Below are positions 19,225 through 28,454 of a DNA stretch of 64,000 bases, one piece after another. The DNA is taken from the NCBI RefSeq assembly GCF_001939735.1, contig NZ_MJIL01000088.1:45065-109064 (forward strand), read 5' to 3'. Positions within the stretch are counted from its first letter, which is position 1. The number at the start of each line of letters is the position of its first letter. The notes under the pieces are model-generated. The model worked only from the letters and a program-made list of their open reading frames with translations. It was not told the origin of the DNA and searched no databases. The stretch comes from Photobacterium proteolyticum. Its GTDB lineage: Bacteria; Pseudomonadota; Gammaproteobacteria; Enterobacterales; Vibrionaceae. Made by a program: the position numbers and the translations under genes.

Positions 19225-19401
19225 TTAGTTTTGCTCAAATGTACCAGTGCTTTTAATCATAACGGATAGCACCTCTTGTGAATCACTTTTAGTGTTATGA
19301 CTGGATGATAAAATCGCTTTCGTTCTTTCTAACCTTGCTAACAGACTTTCCGTTTCACTTTCAACTTGCTTAGACATCTCGGGAGTTGTTTCTTTTTTCA
19401 T
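19225..19401 (-). CDS. Small hypothetical protein, 58 aa
   Basis: Starts at the ATG at 19401 (MKKETTPEMSKQVESETESL), chosen because GGAAAG lies 8 bases upstream; the frame is open further up without a site. Highly charged, heptad-like spacing in residues 10-35 (VESETESLLARLERTKAIL) suggests a short coiled coil. It diverges from the LysR gene at 19554. No family recognised. Confidence 0.5.
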   Translation of the reverse strand: MKKETTPEMSKQVESETESLLARLERTKAILSSSHNTKSDSQEVLSVMIKSTGTFEQN

Positions 19402-19553
19402 AGCTTCTTTCCAAAAGAGTTTCTGAACTATTGTGAAGTCATAAACAAAGAGGCAGGTTATACGTATATTGCCCATACCCCCTTACCTGATTTGATGCTC
19501 ATAGTATCTTTAATTATTATTGAACAAAGTTATTAACTATAAGATTTTCTGAT

Positions 19554-20429
19554 ATGTATAATTTGGAACACCTTAGAATGTTGGTCTGGTCCACTGAAGA
19601 AGGATCGTTTTCTGCCTGTGCAAGAAAACTTGGAAAAGCCCAATCAGCCGTCAGCCAAGGCATTTCAAATCTGGAAATAGATATCGGGATTCAGCTGTTT
19701 GACAGAACAACAAGAAAACCAACCTTAACGGAAGACGGCAAGCGAATTTATGCCTACGCCAAATCGGTTCTTGCGCTGACCGGTGAGCTTGATAGCGTGG
19801 TTAAGGCAATTCAAAATGAAGAAGAACCGAACCTACGTTTGGCATTCGATAACGCATTGTTTACCCATAAACTCTCCAGCATTCTGGGTGCGTTTTCCCG
19901 ACAGTTTCCCAAGACACAAATTGAACTTCTATCTGTACCATGTTCCGACATCGCCGAACTAGTTGTAAATAGACAAGCCGAAATTGGCATCATGTTTACA
20001 ACACCCCCTCTTATTCAAGAGCTGGAGTATTGCTATATTGGCAGTCAGCCATTTTGTGCTGTATGCCACCCGGAATCTGCTCTTCTTCTCAATGAGAAGG
20101 TATCCATCAGCCAGCTAGTCAATCACAGGCAGCTTTACCTTCGCGGTATTTCAGGTGAAGGCCTGATGCATTTACCAAAAATCTCCCCTGATATCTGGTA
20201 CTGCAACGGCTTTGATACAACAGTCAAGCTGGTTGAAGAAAATTTAGGCTGGGCTTTTTTACCGCTTCATATGGCAAATAAGGCCATTACTAACGGCAAT
20301 CTTGCGACGTTCAATTTTGAACTCGACGATAAGCCCTGGATGATGCCCGTCGATCTTGTCACCCACAAAGGCATAAAAAAGGGCGTCGCTTTTCAGTGGC
20401 TATTTGATAGGCTAAAAAGCCTTGTTTGA
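19554..20429 (+). CDS. LysR-family transcriptional regulator
   Basis: 291 aa. An N-terminal winged helix (SFSACARKLGKAQSAVSQGISNLEIDIG, about 17-44) and a standard substrate-binding domain are visible. No obvious operon partner: the small protein lies divergently upstream and the histidine kinase operon is convergent downstream. Targets unknown. Confidence 0.85.
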   Translation: MYNLEHLRMLVWSTEEGSFSACARKLGKAQSAVSQGISNLEIDIGIQLFDRTTRKPTLTEDGKRIYAYAKSVLALTGELDSVVKAIQNEEEPNLRLAFDNALFTHKLSSILGAFSRQFPKTQIELLSVPCSDIAELVVNRQAEIGIMFTTPPLIQELEYCYIGSQPFCAVCHPESALLLNEKVSISQLVNHRQLYLRGISGEGLMHLPKISPDIWYCNGFDTTVKLVEENLGWAFLPLHMANKAITNGNLATFNFELDDKPWMMPVDLVTHKGIKKGVAFQWLFDRLKSLV

Positions 20430-20624
20430 GAATTTTCGAGAGGATCCTCATCAAGCAGGTAAGGAAATTCGGTAAGCCTTCATATAGACAGGATTCAAGC
20501 AAGCCATTGCCAACTGAGATATAGATTAGCAGTACTTGTTTATGTGAATAATCAAGGGCAATAAAGAAACAGTTTAAAGGTTCTATATATAATTAGATGT
20601 TCAATGACCTAACCAAGCAAATAG

Positions 20625-21929
20625 CTAACTGACAGATTCAGCAAAAAGAATACGTACCGTCACGCCTAGTTCATCAGTGTTATTCTGCAGGCTCAAGCAA
20701 GCATGGTGGGCTTCCAGTACCTGCCTGCATAAAAGCAACCCGATGCCGGAACCTTGCTTTTTCGTTGAATAAAAAGGAACAAATAGGTTATCGGGATTAC
20801 TGATCCCACAACCATTATCGACAATCAACAGTTCCGTACCGTTTGTCACCTTGTTCCACGATACAGTAACCACGCCCTGCTGCTTGCAGACCGCTTCGAG
20901 GGCATTCTTGAGCAAATTGATAATAACCTGCTCAATCTGCACTCTATCTAGCATCAAGGCAACCGAAGGAGATGTGACTAGCCGAATTCGCTTATCTGCC
21001 AGCAGTGCCATACATCCAGATACCAAGCTTTCTAACTGAACATCAGCCTTATTAGGGGCTGGCAAGTGAGTTACATGACGATAACTCTTGATAAAGGCTT
21101 CCAGACCTTTTGCCCGTTGGGAGATCAATGTCAGCCCCTCTTGCAAGTCCTCATCTCCCAACGGCGCCGTTTCGGTTCGCAAAAAGTCGCTGATGGTCGC
21201 AATAGGTGTCAGGCTGTTATTAATTTCATGGCTCAGCACCCTGAGTAAATTCTTCCACGCCTTAAGCTCCTCCTCCCGCAGCAACAGGCTGACATCGGTA
21301 ATAAAGAAAAGCTGCTGGCGTTTTCCCTGATCGTAATAGTACTCATCAACCAGCTGCCAGCGACCTCTTTTGGCCGGAAAGGCATAATCAACCGGCGAAC
21401 GGCGATTCTGCTTAAACAGGGTATCCAGCCCAAGCTGCACACTGGACTCACCCACCAGCCCTTCTGGCAGGGAAAACAAGAGTTCAGCCTGCGGGTTCGC
21501 CCAGGTAATTTGCTGCTTGCCATCAACAGCAATGATTGCCACATTGATATTTTTCACCACCTTTCGCAGCAATAAAGGCGTGGATTGCTCGACCATTTGC
21601 TGATGGTGAATACGGTCGGCCAGCTCATTAATGGCCTCTGCAAAATTCCCCATTTCATCGTCATACTGATATCGGGCTCTGTGGGTACAGTCTCCTCTGG
21701 CTATCGAGTACATAAGATTGCTGTACGAGTTCAGCCTTTTGCTCAGCGTCTGATAGACAGAGCGGCTCAGTAACAAGGCAATCCCAACACCGAGCAGCGT
21801 CGCAATAACGATGAGCGGCGCGGGGATTGCGTAGCTCCACAACAACCAGGGCAGCATGATCAGCCCGGGAGCAGCCAGAAGGGTTTGCACCAAGAAAAAC
21901 TGAGAGAAAAAGCTTTTATTTTCTTTCAC
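20625..21929 (-). CDS. NtrB-type sensor histidine kinase
   Basis: 434 aa. Two membrane helices (about 13-32 and 36-55) with almost no periplasmic loop, a HAMP domain, a PAS domain (about 120-220), a dimerisation domain with phospho-acceptor His234 (LSHEINNSLTPIATI), and an ATPase domain (NLLKNALEAV, DNGCGI, GSGIGLLLC). The short loop suggests sensing in the membrane or cytoplasm. It is the last gene of the five-gene export operon and starts directly after the stop of its sigma54 response regulator, the obvious partner. Confidence 0.9.
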   Translation of the reverse strand: MKENKSFFSQFFLVQTLLAAPGLIMLPWLLWSYAIPAPLIVIATLLGVGIALLLSRSVYQTLSKRLNSYSNLMYSIARGDCTHRARYQYDDEMGNFAEAINELADRIHHQQMVEQSTPLLLRKVVKNINVAIIAVDGKQQITWANPQAELLFSLPEGLVGESSVQLGLDTLFKQNRRSPVDYAFPAKRGRWQLVDEYYYDQGKRQQLFFITDVSLLLREEELKAWKNLLRVLSHEINNSLTPIATISDFLRTETAPLGDEDLQEGLTLISQRAKGLEAFIKSYRHVTHLPAPNKADVQLESLVSGCMALLADKRIRLVTSPSVALMLDRVQIEQVIINLLKNALEAVCKQQGVVTVSWNKVTNGTELLIVDNGCGISNPDNLFVPFYSTKKQGSGIGLLLCRQVLEAHHACLSLQNNTDELGVTVRILFAESVS

Positions 21930-23309
21930 TTACAGACCAAACTTATCCAAACGACGATAGAATGCGCTGCGACTCAATCCCAACGAGCGACAGGCCGCCA
22001 TCACATTGCCCTTGTTGGACTTCAAGCGCTGGGCAATCACATCTTTTTCGATCTCACTCAGTGTCATCTCTTCAAAACCCGGGGAACCGCTATCGGCCTC
22101 AGGGGCAATATCCCCCATCAGCATCAGGTGCTCTGGCTCAATCACACTACCGGCAATCAGCACGGCCCTTTCGATGGTATGGCTAAGCTCCCGCACATTG
22201 CCGGGCCATGAATAATCCAGCAATGCCCGCAAGGCCTGAGGACTGAGTTCAGCATTGGGCTTTTTGTACTTTGTCGCCGTTTGGGCAATAAACTGGCGAC
22301 AAAGCTCAGGGATATCTTCCACTCGTTCTCTGAGACTTGGCAGCCTCAAAATAAGCGTATTGATCCGATACAGCAAATCTTGCCTGAAGGTACCATTGAC
22401 AACCATGCCATTGAGATCGGCATTTGACGCGCAGATCAGTCTGAAATCAGCTTGCTGCGTCTTGCTCGCCCCAAGCTTTTCAAACTGCCGTTCCTCTAAC
22501 ACGCGTAATAATTTCGCCTGCTGCGAGAGCGGTACATTAGCGATTTCATCTAAAAACAGCGTCCCTTTGTCTGCGAGTTCAAAACGACCAATTCTCTCTT
22601 CCCTGGCATCGGTAAAAGCACCTTTTTTATGGCCGAACATTTCGCTTTCGAACAGACCCTCATTGATGGCGCCCATATTAACGGATACAAGCAAGCCGTT
22701 CCGGCGTGACGACAGCTGGTGAATATAATTAACCAGCAGACTTTTTCCGGTGCCGTTTTCGCCCAACAGCAATATACTGGCATCCGTCGCTGACAATTGA
22801 TGGATCTGAGAGAGCAATGCCTGCATCGCGGCAGAATGGGCCACAGGCTGCGTCGGGTGATTGAGCCCCAGCTCTTGCTTTAGCAGCTCATTCTCTTCGG
22901 CAAGGGTACGCGACTTACGCTTTTGATCCATCAGCTGGCACTGATGCTGCAGTACTGACACCAAGCGCTCATTGTTCCAAGGCTTTTCTATAAAGTCGCC
23001 AGCCCCTTTTTGCAAGGCGGCAACGGCCAGTTCAATACTGGCCCACCCTGTCATCACCACGATGGCGAGGTTCTCATCAACGGACTTTAGCCTGGGAATT
23101 AGGCTCAGCCCCTCCTCACCCGACGTGGTGTCTTTATCGTAATTCAGATCCATTAAAATAAGATCGAATTGCTCTGTTTTCACGAAATATTCAATTTCCT
23201 GAATATTATTTGCAAATGTTAACTGATAATCCTGATGCTTTAACAGCATACGTAAGCCAGCAAGTATTCCGGCATCATCATCAGCTATTAATAACTTTTT
23301 TTTAGTCAT
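21930..23309 (-). CDS. NtrC-family sigma54-dependent response regulator
   Basis: 459 aa from the ATG at 23309; the frame opens slightly upstream. Receiver domain with phospho-acceptor Asp54 (LILMDLNYD) and Lys109 (EKPW); AAA+ domain with Walker A GENGTGKS (183-190) and the sigma54-contact loop GAFTDA (230-235), where GAFTGA is usual; Walker B GTLFLDEIA; Fis-type helix-turn-helix at the C-terminus (NVMAACRSLGLSRSAFYRRL). It should activate the -24/-12 promoter at 27765-27779 by binding the two dyads at 27842-27881, giving a self-amplifying operon. Confidence 0.9.
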   Translation of the reverse strand: MTKKKLLIADDDAGILAGLRMLLKHQDYQLTFANNIQEIEYFVKTEQFDLILMDLNYDKDTTSGEEGLSLIPRLKSVDENLAIVVMTGWASIELAVAALQKGAGDFIEKPWNNERLVSVLQHQCQLMDQKRKSRTLAEENELLKQELGLNHPTQPVAHSAAMQALLSQIHQLSATDASILLLGENGTGKSLLVNYIHQLSSRRNGLLVSVNMGAINEGLFESEMFGHKKGAFTDAREERIGRFELADKGTLFLDEIANVPLSQQAKLLRVLEERQFEKLGASKTQQADFRLICASNADLNGMVVNGTFRQDLLYRINTLILRLPSLRERVEDIPELCRQFIAQTATKYKKPNAELSPQALRALLDYSWPGNVRELSHTIERAVLIAGSVIEPEHLMLMGDIAPEADSGSPGFEEMTLSEIEKDVIAQRLKSNKGNVMAACRSLGLSRSAFYRRLDKFGL

Positions 23310-23338
23310 AGCTTTTCCTCGGAAAAATACTTCCAATC

Positions 23339-25747
23339 TTATTCTTCACGTAATGCAATTGCTGGCTCTAGCCTTAATGCTCGTTTAACCGGAATTAATG
23401 TTGCTGTCATAATCACAACTGCAATCAGGCAGGGTATAAGAATAAAAATCAGTGACATCGTCGTCGTAGAACCGACAAATAAATACAGCACTTGATAACA
23501 AATAAACAGGGCCAAGCCTAATCCTAACGTGACACCTATCAGTAGTTGAATAAAGCTTTTTCGAATAAAGAACAAAATTACCTGCCCTTCACTCGCCCCC
23601 AATGCACGCCGAATACCTATTTCCCTGACCCGCTGAGAAATGCTATTTGCCATCACACCATAGATACCCGTAGCAGCCAATAACAAAGCAACAGCACCTA
23701 ATATCACAAATAACCTGGCACCAAAAACCATTCCGGCAATTTGCTTATCAAGCAAGCGTTCATATTGCATGACCATTGCCAGGGAAACATTCGCATCAAG
23801 CTCACGCATTATTGTATCAATGCTATTAAGCAGCTCTCGGCTGCTCCCATCATAGTCAATCACTGCATAATTAAATAGGGTAGAAAATTGCGAATTAGGT
23901 ACGTAAATAGAACCGAGCTGTGAACTTGGCAAATACGGTGACCCATAGTCGACATGCGAAATCACGCCTATTACTGTGGCAACATGGTCATCTGAAATGT
24001 CTACAAGATGAATTTGTTTACCGAGAGGAGATTGGTTTGGCCACAGCTGTTTTGCCAATGAATCACTGATCACCGTAACACGCTGGCTCTCTTGAGTGTC
24101 CCGATGATCAAATAACCGCCCGTATAATGGCCGAATGCCAAATGACTCAAAGAAGTTGTTATTGGTGCTCACGGTATTTGCCAGCACTTTTTCCAGCTCA
24201 TGCCGGGTATCCATTGCTTTGATAGTGCTCGCCCACGAGAAAATACCGGGCGCCGACGAGCCCAACGCAATATTTCTCACTTGCGGCAACGCCATTATCT
24301 CTCGTTCGACACTGCTTAGGAAACGGTATCGCTTACCAGGATCTACGTAACCTTCCCACGGCATATAAATGTTAAAGCTCAACATCTTATCTTGATCGAA
24401 GCGCGCGCTGGTTTCAGCCGCATTCTTGCTGTAACTGATCAACATAGAGGCAACAATCAATATAAACACCGACAGGATAACTTCGATACTCACCAGTATC
24501 CGGCTAAATCGCCCGGTATAATGATTGGTCGCCCCCCGGGAGCCATCACGCAGAATTTGATTGAAATCACGGCTGGTTGCTTTCCATGCTGGCAAGAAGC
24601 CGGAGATAAAAATGGTCAAGAGCACGACCACCACAGTAGCAACGATGGTGTCATTATCGAGTTTGAAATCCCACCAGTAGACGGGTTTGGTAAAGCTGGC
24701 ATTCGCCAAGATTGAGGTAGTCAGATCCAACGCCCAGGCAGCAATAAAGAGCGCGAAAACAGCACTGATCACACAGATGATAATGCTCTCCCACAACATC
24801 TGGCCGATTAACCTGAACCGTGGTGCCCCCAATGCCATTCGGGTCGCAATTTCTTTGGCTCTTTCTGCCGATTTCGACAGCAGCATACTACCAACATTGA
24901 TGCTCGCAAGGAGCAAGACCAATACGCTGACCCCGAGCAAGGCCCATACCGTCGGCATCATCTGCGGCGTAATGGCCTGCACCTGAAAAGTATCGACATA
25001 AGCACTGGTGCCATGGTTAGTTTCCGGGTATTTTATCGCCAGTGACGCCATGATACGTTGCACATCCTGATTGGCAGCCTCTATCGACACACCGTCTTTC
25101 AGACGGGCAACCCCGGCTAACGTAAAGCCGCTATCACGCTTGATATATTTGACACTAACAGGCAACCATAGATCGGCCGTCCCCGGAAATTCATACCCTT
25201 CAGGCATCACACCGACGACTTTCTTTCGATGGCCGTCGACATACAATACTTCCCCGATGGCATCTGCCCGTCTGGCAAAACGTTCCTGCCACATGGTATA
25301 GCTGATGACAGCAACCTGCTCTGCTCCCTGCGCCATATCCTGAGTGTTGAACACCCGCCCGAGCACCGGCTTAACCGCGGTGAACGAAAAACTATCCGCC
25401 TCAATCGCGATAACATGATTTCGCCGGGCCTTGGCGTTCACATCCACATTCGCCAGGTAGTAGGCATACAGGACAAAGTCCTCGAACGCATTATTTCGTT
25501 GCTTGATTTCCAAGGCATCGGCTTCCGGGATCCGCCCACCTATATGCCGCATCCCGTTTTGTAGCTGATCTATCACCACGACCTGGTCACTATCTGGAAA
25601 AGGTAGTGCCTTCAAGGCCAATGTGTTGATAAAGGAATACATATATATGCTAAGTGCCAGCCCGGCGGTCATGACCAGTAAAGTAAACAGCGAAAACGCC
25701 GGCGCTTTCATCAACAACCGCAGCGCATACTTAAAATCAGTCCACAT
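23339..25747 (-). CDS. Duplicated FtsX/MacB-type ABC transporter permease
   Basis: 802 aa, twice the length of a simple MacB permease. An N-terminal membrane helix (about 17-37) and a periplasmic core domain are followed by three helices (about 270-390), then a second helix, periplasmic domain and three-helix set (about 420-800, ending VKRALRLEPAIALREE). This tandem layout is that of the ADOP/duplicated MacB-FtsX permeases. With the adaptor and ATPase genes upstream in the same operon it should form an inner-membrane mechanotransmission exporter for peptides, lipids or antibiotics. Start supported by GGAG about 9 bases before the ATG. Confidence 0.88.
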   Translation of the reverse strand: MWTDFKYALRLLMKAPAFSLFTLLVMTAGLALSIYMYSFINTLALKALPFPDSDQVVVIDQLQNGMRHIGGRIPEADALEIKQRNNAFEDFVLYAYYLANVDVNAKARRNHVIAIEADSFSFTAVKPVLGRVFNTQDMAQGAEQVAVISYTMWQERFARRADAIGEVLYVDGHRKKVVGVMPEGYEFPGTADLWLPVSVKYIKRDSGFTLAGVARLKDGVSIEAANQDVQRIMASLAIKYPETNHGTSAYVDTFQVQAITPQMMPTVWALLGVSVLVLLLASINVGSMLLSKSAERAKEIATRMALGAPRFRLIGQMLWESIIICVISAVFALFIAAWALDLTTSILANASFTKPVYWWDFKLDNDTIVATVVVVLLTIFISGFLPAWKATSRDFNQILRDGSRGATNHYTGRFSRILVSIEVILSVFILIVASMLISYSKNAAETSARFDQDKMLSFNIYMPWEGYVDPGKRYRFLSSVEREIMALPQVRNIALGSSAPGIFSWASTIKAMDTRHELEKVLANTVSTNNNFFESFGIRPLYGRLFDHRDTQESQRVTVISDSLAKQLWPNQSPLGKQIHLVDISDDHVATVIGVISHVDYGSPYLPSSQLGSIYVPNSQFSTLFNYAVIDYDGSSRELLNSIDTIMRELDANVSLAMVMQYERLLDKQIAGMVFGARLFVILGAVALLLAATGIYGVMANSISQRVREIGIRRALGASEGQVILFFIRKSFIQLLIGVTLGLGLALFICYQVLYLFVGSTTTMSLIFILIPCLIAVVIMTATLIPVKRALRLEPAIALREE

Positions 25748-25759
25748 CTTCTATGGCTC

Positions 25760-26473
25760 CTACGCTACTTTTTCTGATTGTTGGTATTTGATATCAACCA
25801 ATTTGCCATCGAACAGTTCAATCACACGATCAGTTAACTGCGCACTGGCCGGATCATGGGTCACCATACAAATCGTCGAGCCATCACGGTGAAGTGCCTT
25901 GAGCAGCTCCATCACAATGGCAGCATTTTTCGAATCCAGGTTACCGGTTGGCTCATCGGCAAACACAATCGATGGCGAGGCGACGATGGCACGGGCAACA
26001 GCCACCCGCTGCTGTTGGCCACCGGAAAGCTGACCGGGAAAATGCTGCGAGCGATGGGCCATATCAACCTTAAGCAGGGCATCGTCTACTTTTTTCTTAA
26101 TCTCTCCACGCTTAATGTCACGACGATAGGTAAGCGGCAAGGCAACATTTTCCTCAACGGTTAAATCGCTGATCAGGTTGAATGACTGAAATATAAATCC
26201 CATCTCCTGATTTCGAATAACGGCTCGCTGGGAAGGTAGTACTTGGGATATATCTTTTTCTTTTAATAAATATTGCCCCTCCGTATTACTGTCAAGCAAG
26301 CCGAGAATAGAGAGCAATGTCGATTTGCCACAACCAGAAGGCCCGGTAATTGCCACGAATTCCCCGACATTAATACTGAGGCTAATATCGGATAATGCAT
26401 GGGTTTCTAGCTCCTCGGTATAAAACACCTTGGTCACGTTATTAAGTTCAATAAGAACATTATTTACCTTCAT
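25760..26473 (-). CDS. ABC transporter ATP-binding protein (MacB/LolD type)
   Basis: 237 aa. Walker A GPSGCGKSTL, Q-loop FQSFNL, signature LSGGQQQRVAVARA and Walker B IVFADEPTGNLDS are all intact. Twelve bases before the duplicated permease and nine after the adaptor, so translation is likely coupled. It powers the permease from the cytoplasm. Confidence 0.93.
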   Translation of the reverse strand: MKVNNVLIELNNVTKVFYTEELETHALSDISLSINVGEFVAITGPSGCGKSTLLSILGLLDSNTEGQYLLKEKDISQVLPSQRAVIRNQEMGFIFQSFNLISDLTVEENVALPLTYRRDIKRGEIKKKVDDALLKVDMAHRSQHFPGQLSGGQQQRVAVARAIVASPSIVFADEPTGNLDSKNAAIVMELLKALHRDGSTICMVTHDPASAQLTDRVIELFDGKLVDIKYQQSEKVA

Positions 26474-26482
26474 TTCTGTTCC

Positions 26483-27739
26483 TTAATAAATATTAATTTC
26501 CGCATAGCTTTGCCAAGGTGTGGAGTCAGACAAAATAACCTGATCACCGGGGTTTAACCCTTCTTTAATTTGAATTTGTGAGAGGGAGCCGGTTCCGAAA
26601 TAGACATCATGACGAAATGCGCTTTTTCCGTCCTCACTGAGCTTATAGACATTGTTCAATTGATCTGCCTTGGCATAAGTCGGGCGTCTTACAAATAGCG
26701 CCTGATCAATTTGTTCGATGGCAATCTTTGCATCGACAGACAAATCGGGCCTGGCATCGGCAGGAAGAGGCTGGGTGAACATAATGTCGACTTTGACGAT
26801 ACCGTCATTCACTGACGGGGCAATCCGGCTAACCTTTCCCTTGATTAAATTGTTGCGGGTATCGACGGTAACGGCCTGATCCAAGCTAACTTGCCTGACT
26901 TGTGTTTCTGCAATATTCACTTGCGCGTAGAGCTGATCTTGCTGACCAATCAACGCCAGATTAGTACCGACACTGACTCGCTGCCCCAGTTCCACAGGAA
27001 TATCTTGCACCACACCGTCAATGGACGCCGTAATCGTCAATGCCTCGACATCTTCGACAGCCCGGCGATGCTGCTGATGCAGACGCTGATAATTAGCCTT
27101 GGCGGCATGTACCTGCGCCTCGAAATTCTGCCGCATCTTCTCAAGTCGCCGGACTTCTATCTGCCACGCCTGCTGTTGCTGGGCAACATCAAGCTTAGAT
27201 TGCAGGTAATCGATACGGGAAACGGTGCTGTTGCCAATAGTCACCAGCTCGGTTTCGGCATCCAGCTTAAGGGCATTTTTGTCGTAGCGCATCTTGGCTG
27301 CCAGAATCACGGTCTCCTGATCCAATAGCTTAGATTCCAGCAGCACCCTATCTGCCAGATGTTTTGCCTCCATGGCTTTCAGCTCCCAGCTCAATTCTTC
27401 AACCTGCTGCGTCAACTGTGGATTGACCATGACAACAATCGTCTCGCCTTGCTTCACAAACGTACCCGGTTTGACGTTTAACTGCTCAACACGCCCTGCC
27501 ACACGGGACGCCACCCAACGCTCATGAAGCGGTAACAGCACACCAGGTCCGCGCACGCTGACATTGAATGAGCCATATTGGACCTCACCGATGATCAGGC
27601 TATCGCGATCAACATTAAAGCCTGCGTATTGTTTGTTTATCTGCCGATAGCCCCAGAGCGCCATCGCACAAAGCAAACCCACAACCGGCAGTAGCATCCA
27701 ACGTTTAAACCGGCTTCGCTTCTTTCTTACTTTGTCCAT
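26483..27739 (-). CDS. HlyD/MacA-type periplasmic adaptor
   Basis: 418 aa from the second ATG (27739), which lies 6 bases after AGGAGGG; a first ATG at 27745 abuts that site. One N-terminal membrane anchor (about 15-32, MLLPVVGLLCAMALWGY), lipoyl halves around residues 60-100 and 245-275, a coiled-coil hairpin rich in Gln/Ala between them (about 105-235), and a beta-barrel domain. It should link the ABC permease to an outer-membrane channel; no TolC gene is in the operon. First gene of the sigma54-dependent operon. Confidence 0.9.
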   Translation of the reverse strand: MDKVRKKRSRFKRWMLLPVVGLLCAMALWGYRQINKQYAGFNVDRDSLIIGEVQYGSFNVSVRGPGVLLPLHERWVASRVAGRVEQLNVKPGTFVKQGETIVVMVNPQLTQQVEELSWELKAMEAKHLADRVLLESKLLDQETVILAAKMRYDKNALKLDAETELVTIGNSTVSRIDYLQSKLDVAQQQQAWQIEVRRLEKMRQNFEAQVHAAKANYQRLHQQHRRAVEDVEALTITASIDGVVQDIPVELGQRVSVGTNLALIGQQDQLYAQVNIAETQVRQVSLDQAVTVDTRNNLIKGKVSRIAPSVNDGIVKVDIMFTQPLPADARPDLSVDAKIAIEQIDQALFVRRPTYAKADQLNNVYKLSEDGKSAFRHDVYFGTGSLSQIQIKEGLNPGDQVILSDSTPWQSYAEINIY

Positions 27740-27764
27740 CACCATCCCTCCTATGCGCTATAGA

Positions 27765-27779
27765 GCACAAAGCAGGCCA
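27765..27779 (-). promoter_or_regulatory. Sigma54 (-24/-12) promoter of the export operon
   Basis: Reading the minus strand, TGGCCTGCTTTGTGC has GG and GC separated by exactly ten bases, as in TGGCAC-N5-TTGC. Transcription would begin near 27753, leaving a short leader that still contains the AGGAGGG of the adaptor gene. A sigma54 activator is encoded in the operon itself. Confidence 0.7.
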
Positions 27780-27841
27780 ACTTATAAGTGGTTGTATTTA
27801 ATTGATTTTTTTGTTTTTAGCAGCGATAGGAAGAAAATAAG

Positions 27842-27881
27842 CGTCCCGCTAATGGAACGAGGGTTTCCCGGTATTGGGACG
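27842..27881. promoter_or_regulatory. Two tandem enhancer dyads (UAS) for the sigma54 activator
   Basis: CGTCCC-N6-GGAACG (27842-27859) and TTTCCC-N6-GGGACG (27864-27881) share half-site CGTYCC. Their centres are 22 bp apart, two helical turns, and they lie about 65-115 bp upstream of the -24/-12 element, the usual place for an NtrC-type activator. Confidence 0.65.
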
Positions 27882-27904
27882 ATTTGCTGTAGGTGGCTGT
27901 GGCG

Positions 27905-27940
27905 AGAAAAATAAAAAGCCGCACCATTGCAGTGCGGCTT
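27905..27940 (-). terminator. Intrinsic terminator of a minus-strand transcript
   Basis: Nine-base perfect stem AAGCCGCAC (27916-27924) / GTGCGGCTT (27932-27940) followed on the minus strand by TTTTTATTTTT. No protein gene ends here, which is the main evidence for a non-coding transcript from 27.9-28.1 kb. It also insulates the export operon. Confidence 0.75.
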
Positions 27941-28141
27941 GGATTATATTTCTTTTCACCTTAGTCTACCTACTCAGCACACATAAGGTGTTACGATGGT
28001 CATGTTGCCATCATGAGGCTTCGCCACTCATTACGTTGAGTATGCCGTGTCCGATGCAGTCACTTCTTTAAATCGGACATCTTTGTCATTTGGCGAAGAA
28101 GTATAAATATCTTTTTTGTCACTTAACCAAATTGTAAGTCA
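27906..28141 (-). ncRNA. Candidate structured small RNA
   Basis: Upstream of the terminator the minus strand can fold into a three-way junction. The outer stem is CTTCGCCA/TGGCGAAG (28091-28098 with 28019-28026); the first arm is TGTCCGAT/ATCGGACA (28072-28079 with 28048-28055); the second arm is ACTCA/TGAGT (28037-28041 with 28026-28030). A stem CACCTTA/TAAGGTG (27984-27990 with 27957-27963) and the terminator hairpin follow. No open frame with a start codon and ribosome-binding site runs through it. The 5' end is uncertain; a TGnTTTATT-like -10 lies near 28148. I recognise no known RNA family. Confidence 0.5.
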
Positions 28142-28179
28142 CTAAGCAATAAAGCACTTAGCTTTTCGCTTTTCCAATG

Positions 28180-28193
28180 TTGATTCACATCAA
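28180..28193. promoter_or_regulatory. Perfect FNR box
   Basis: TTGATTCACATCAA matches the FNR consensus TTGAT-N4-ATCAA at all ten defined positions, within a larger perfect dyad TGTTGAT/ATCAACA (28178-28195). It lies between the candidate small RNA (minus strand) and the TDT transporter gene (plus strand) and could control either by oxygen availability. Confidence 0.65.
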
Positions 28194-28454
28194 CACCGAC
28201 ACGAAACTTGCACCCTTGAGCCATATGAATACAGCTTAATCCTCCAGAAGCTAAGCAAGAAACAGCTCATCACAAGCTTCATATTAAATATGGTATGAAA
28301 ATCTGCTTTTCGCAAATTCAATTTCCAGGAAAAGCTGTTTAAAACGTGACCTGCAGCACTTATTGACTGATTTCAAAATGGCGCTTTTTATCGCCAATCT
28401 GGTGTAAGATCCATCGTTACATCACAATCTCTTGAAAGAAGGAATAGAGGCTTA

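Noticed and set aside
27980..28130. Minus-strand frame (ending DVRFKEVTASDTAYST) through the small RNA candidate.
   Set aside because: It has no ATG/GTG/TTG start with a ribosome-binding site, and the region's perfect stems explain it better as RNA.
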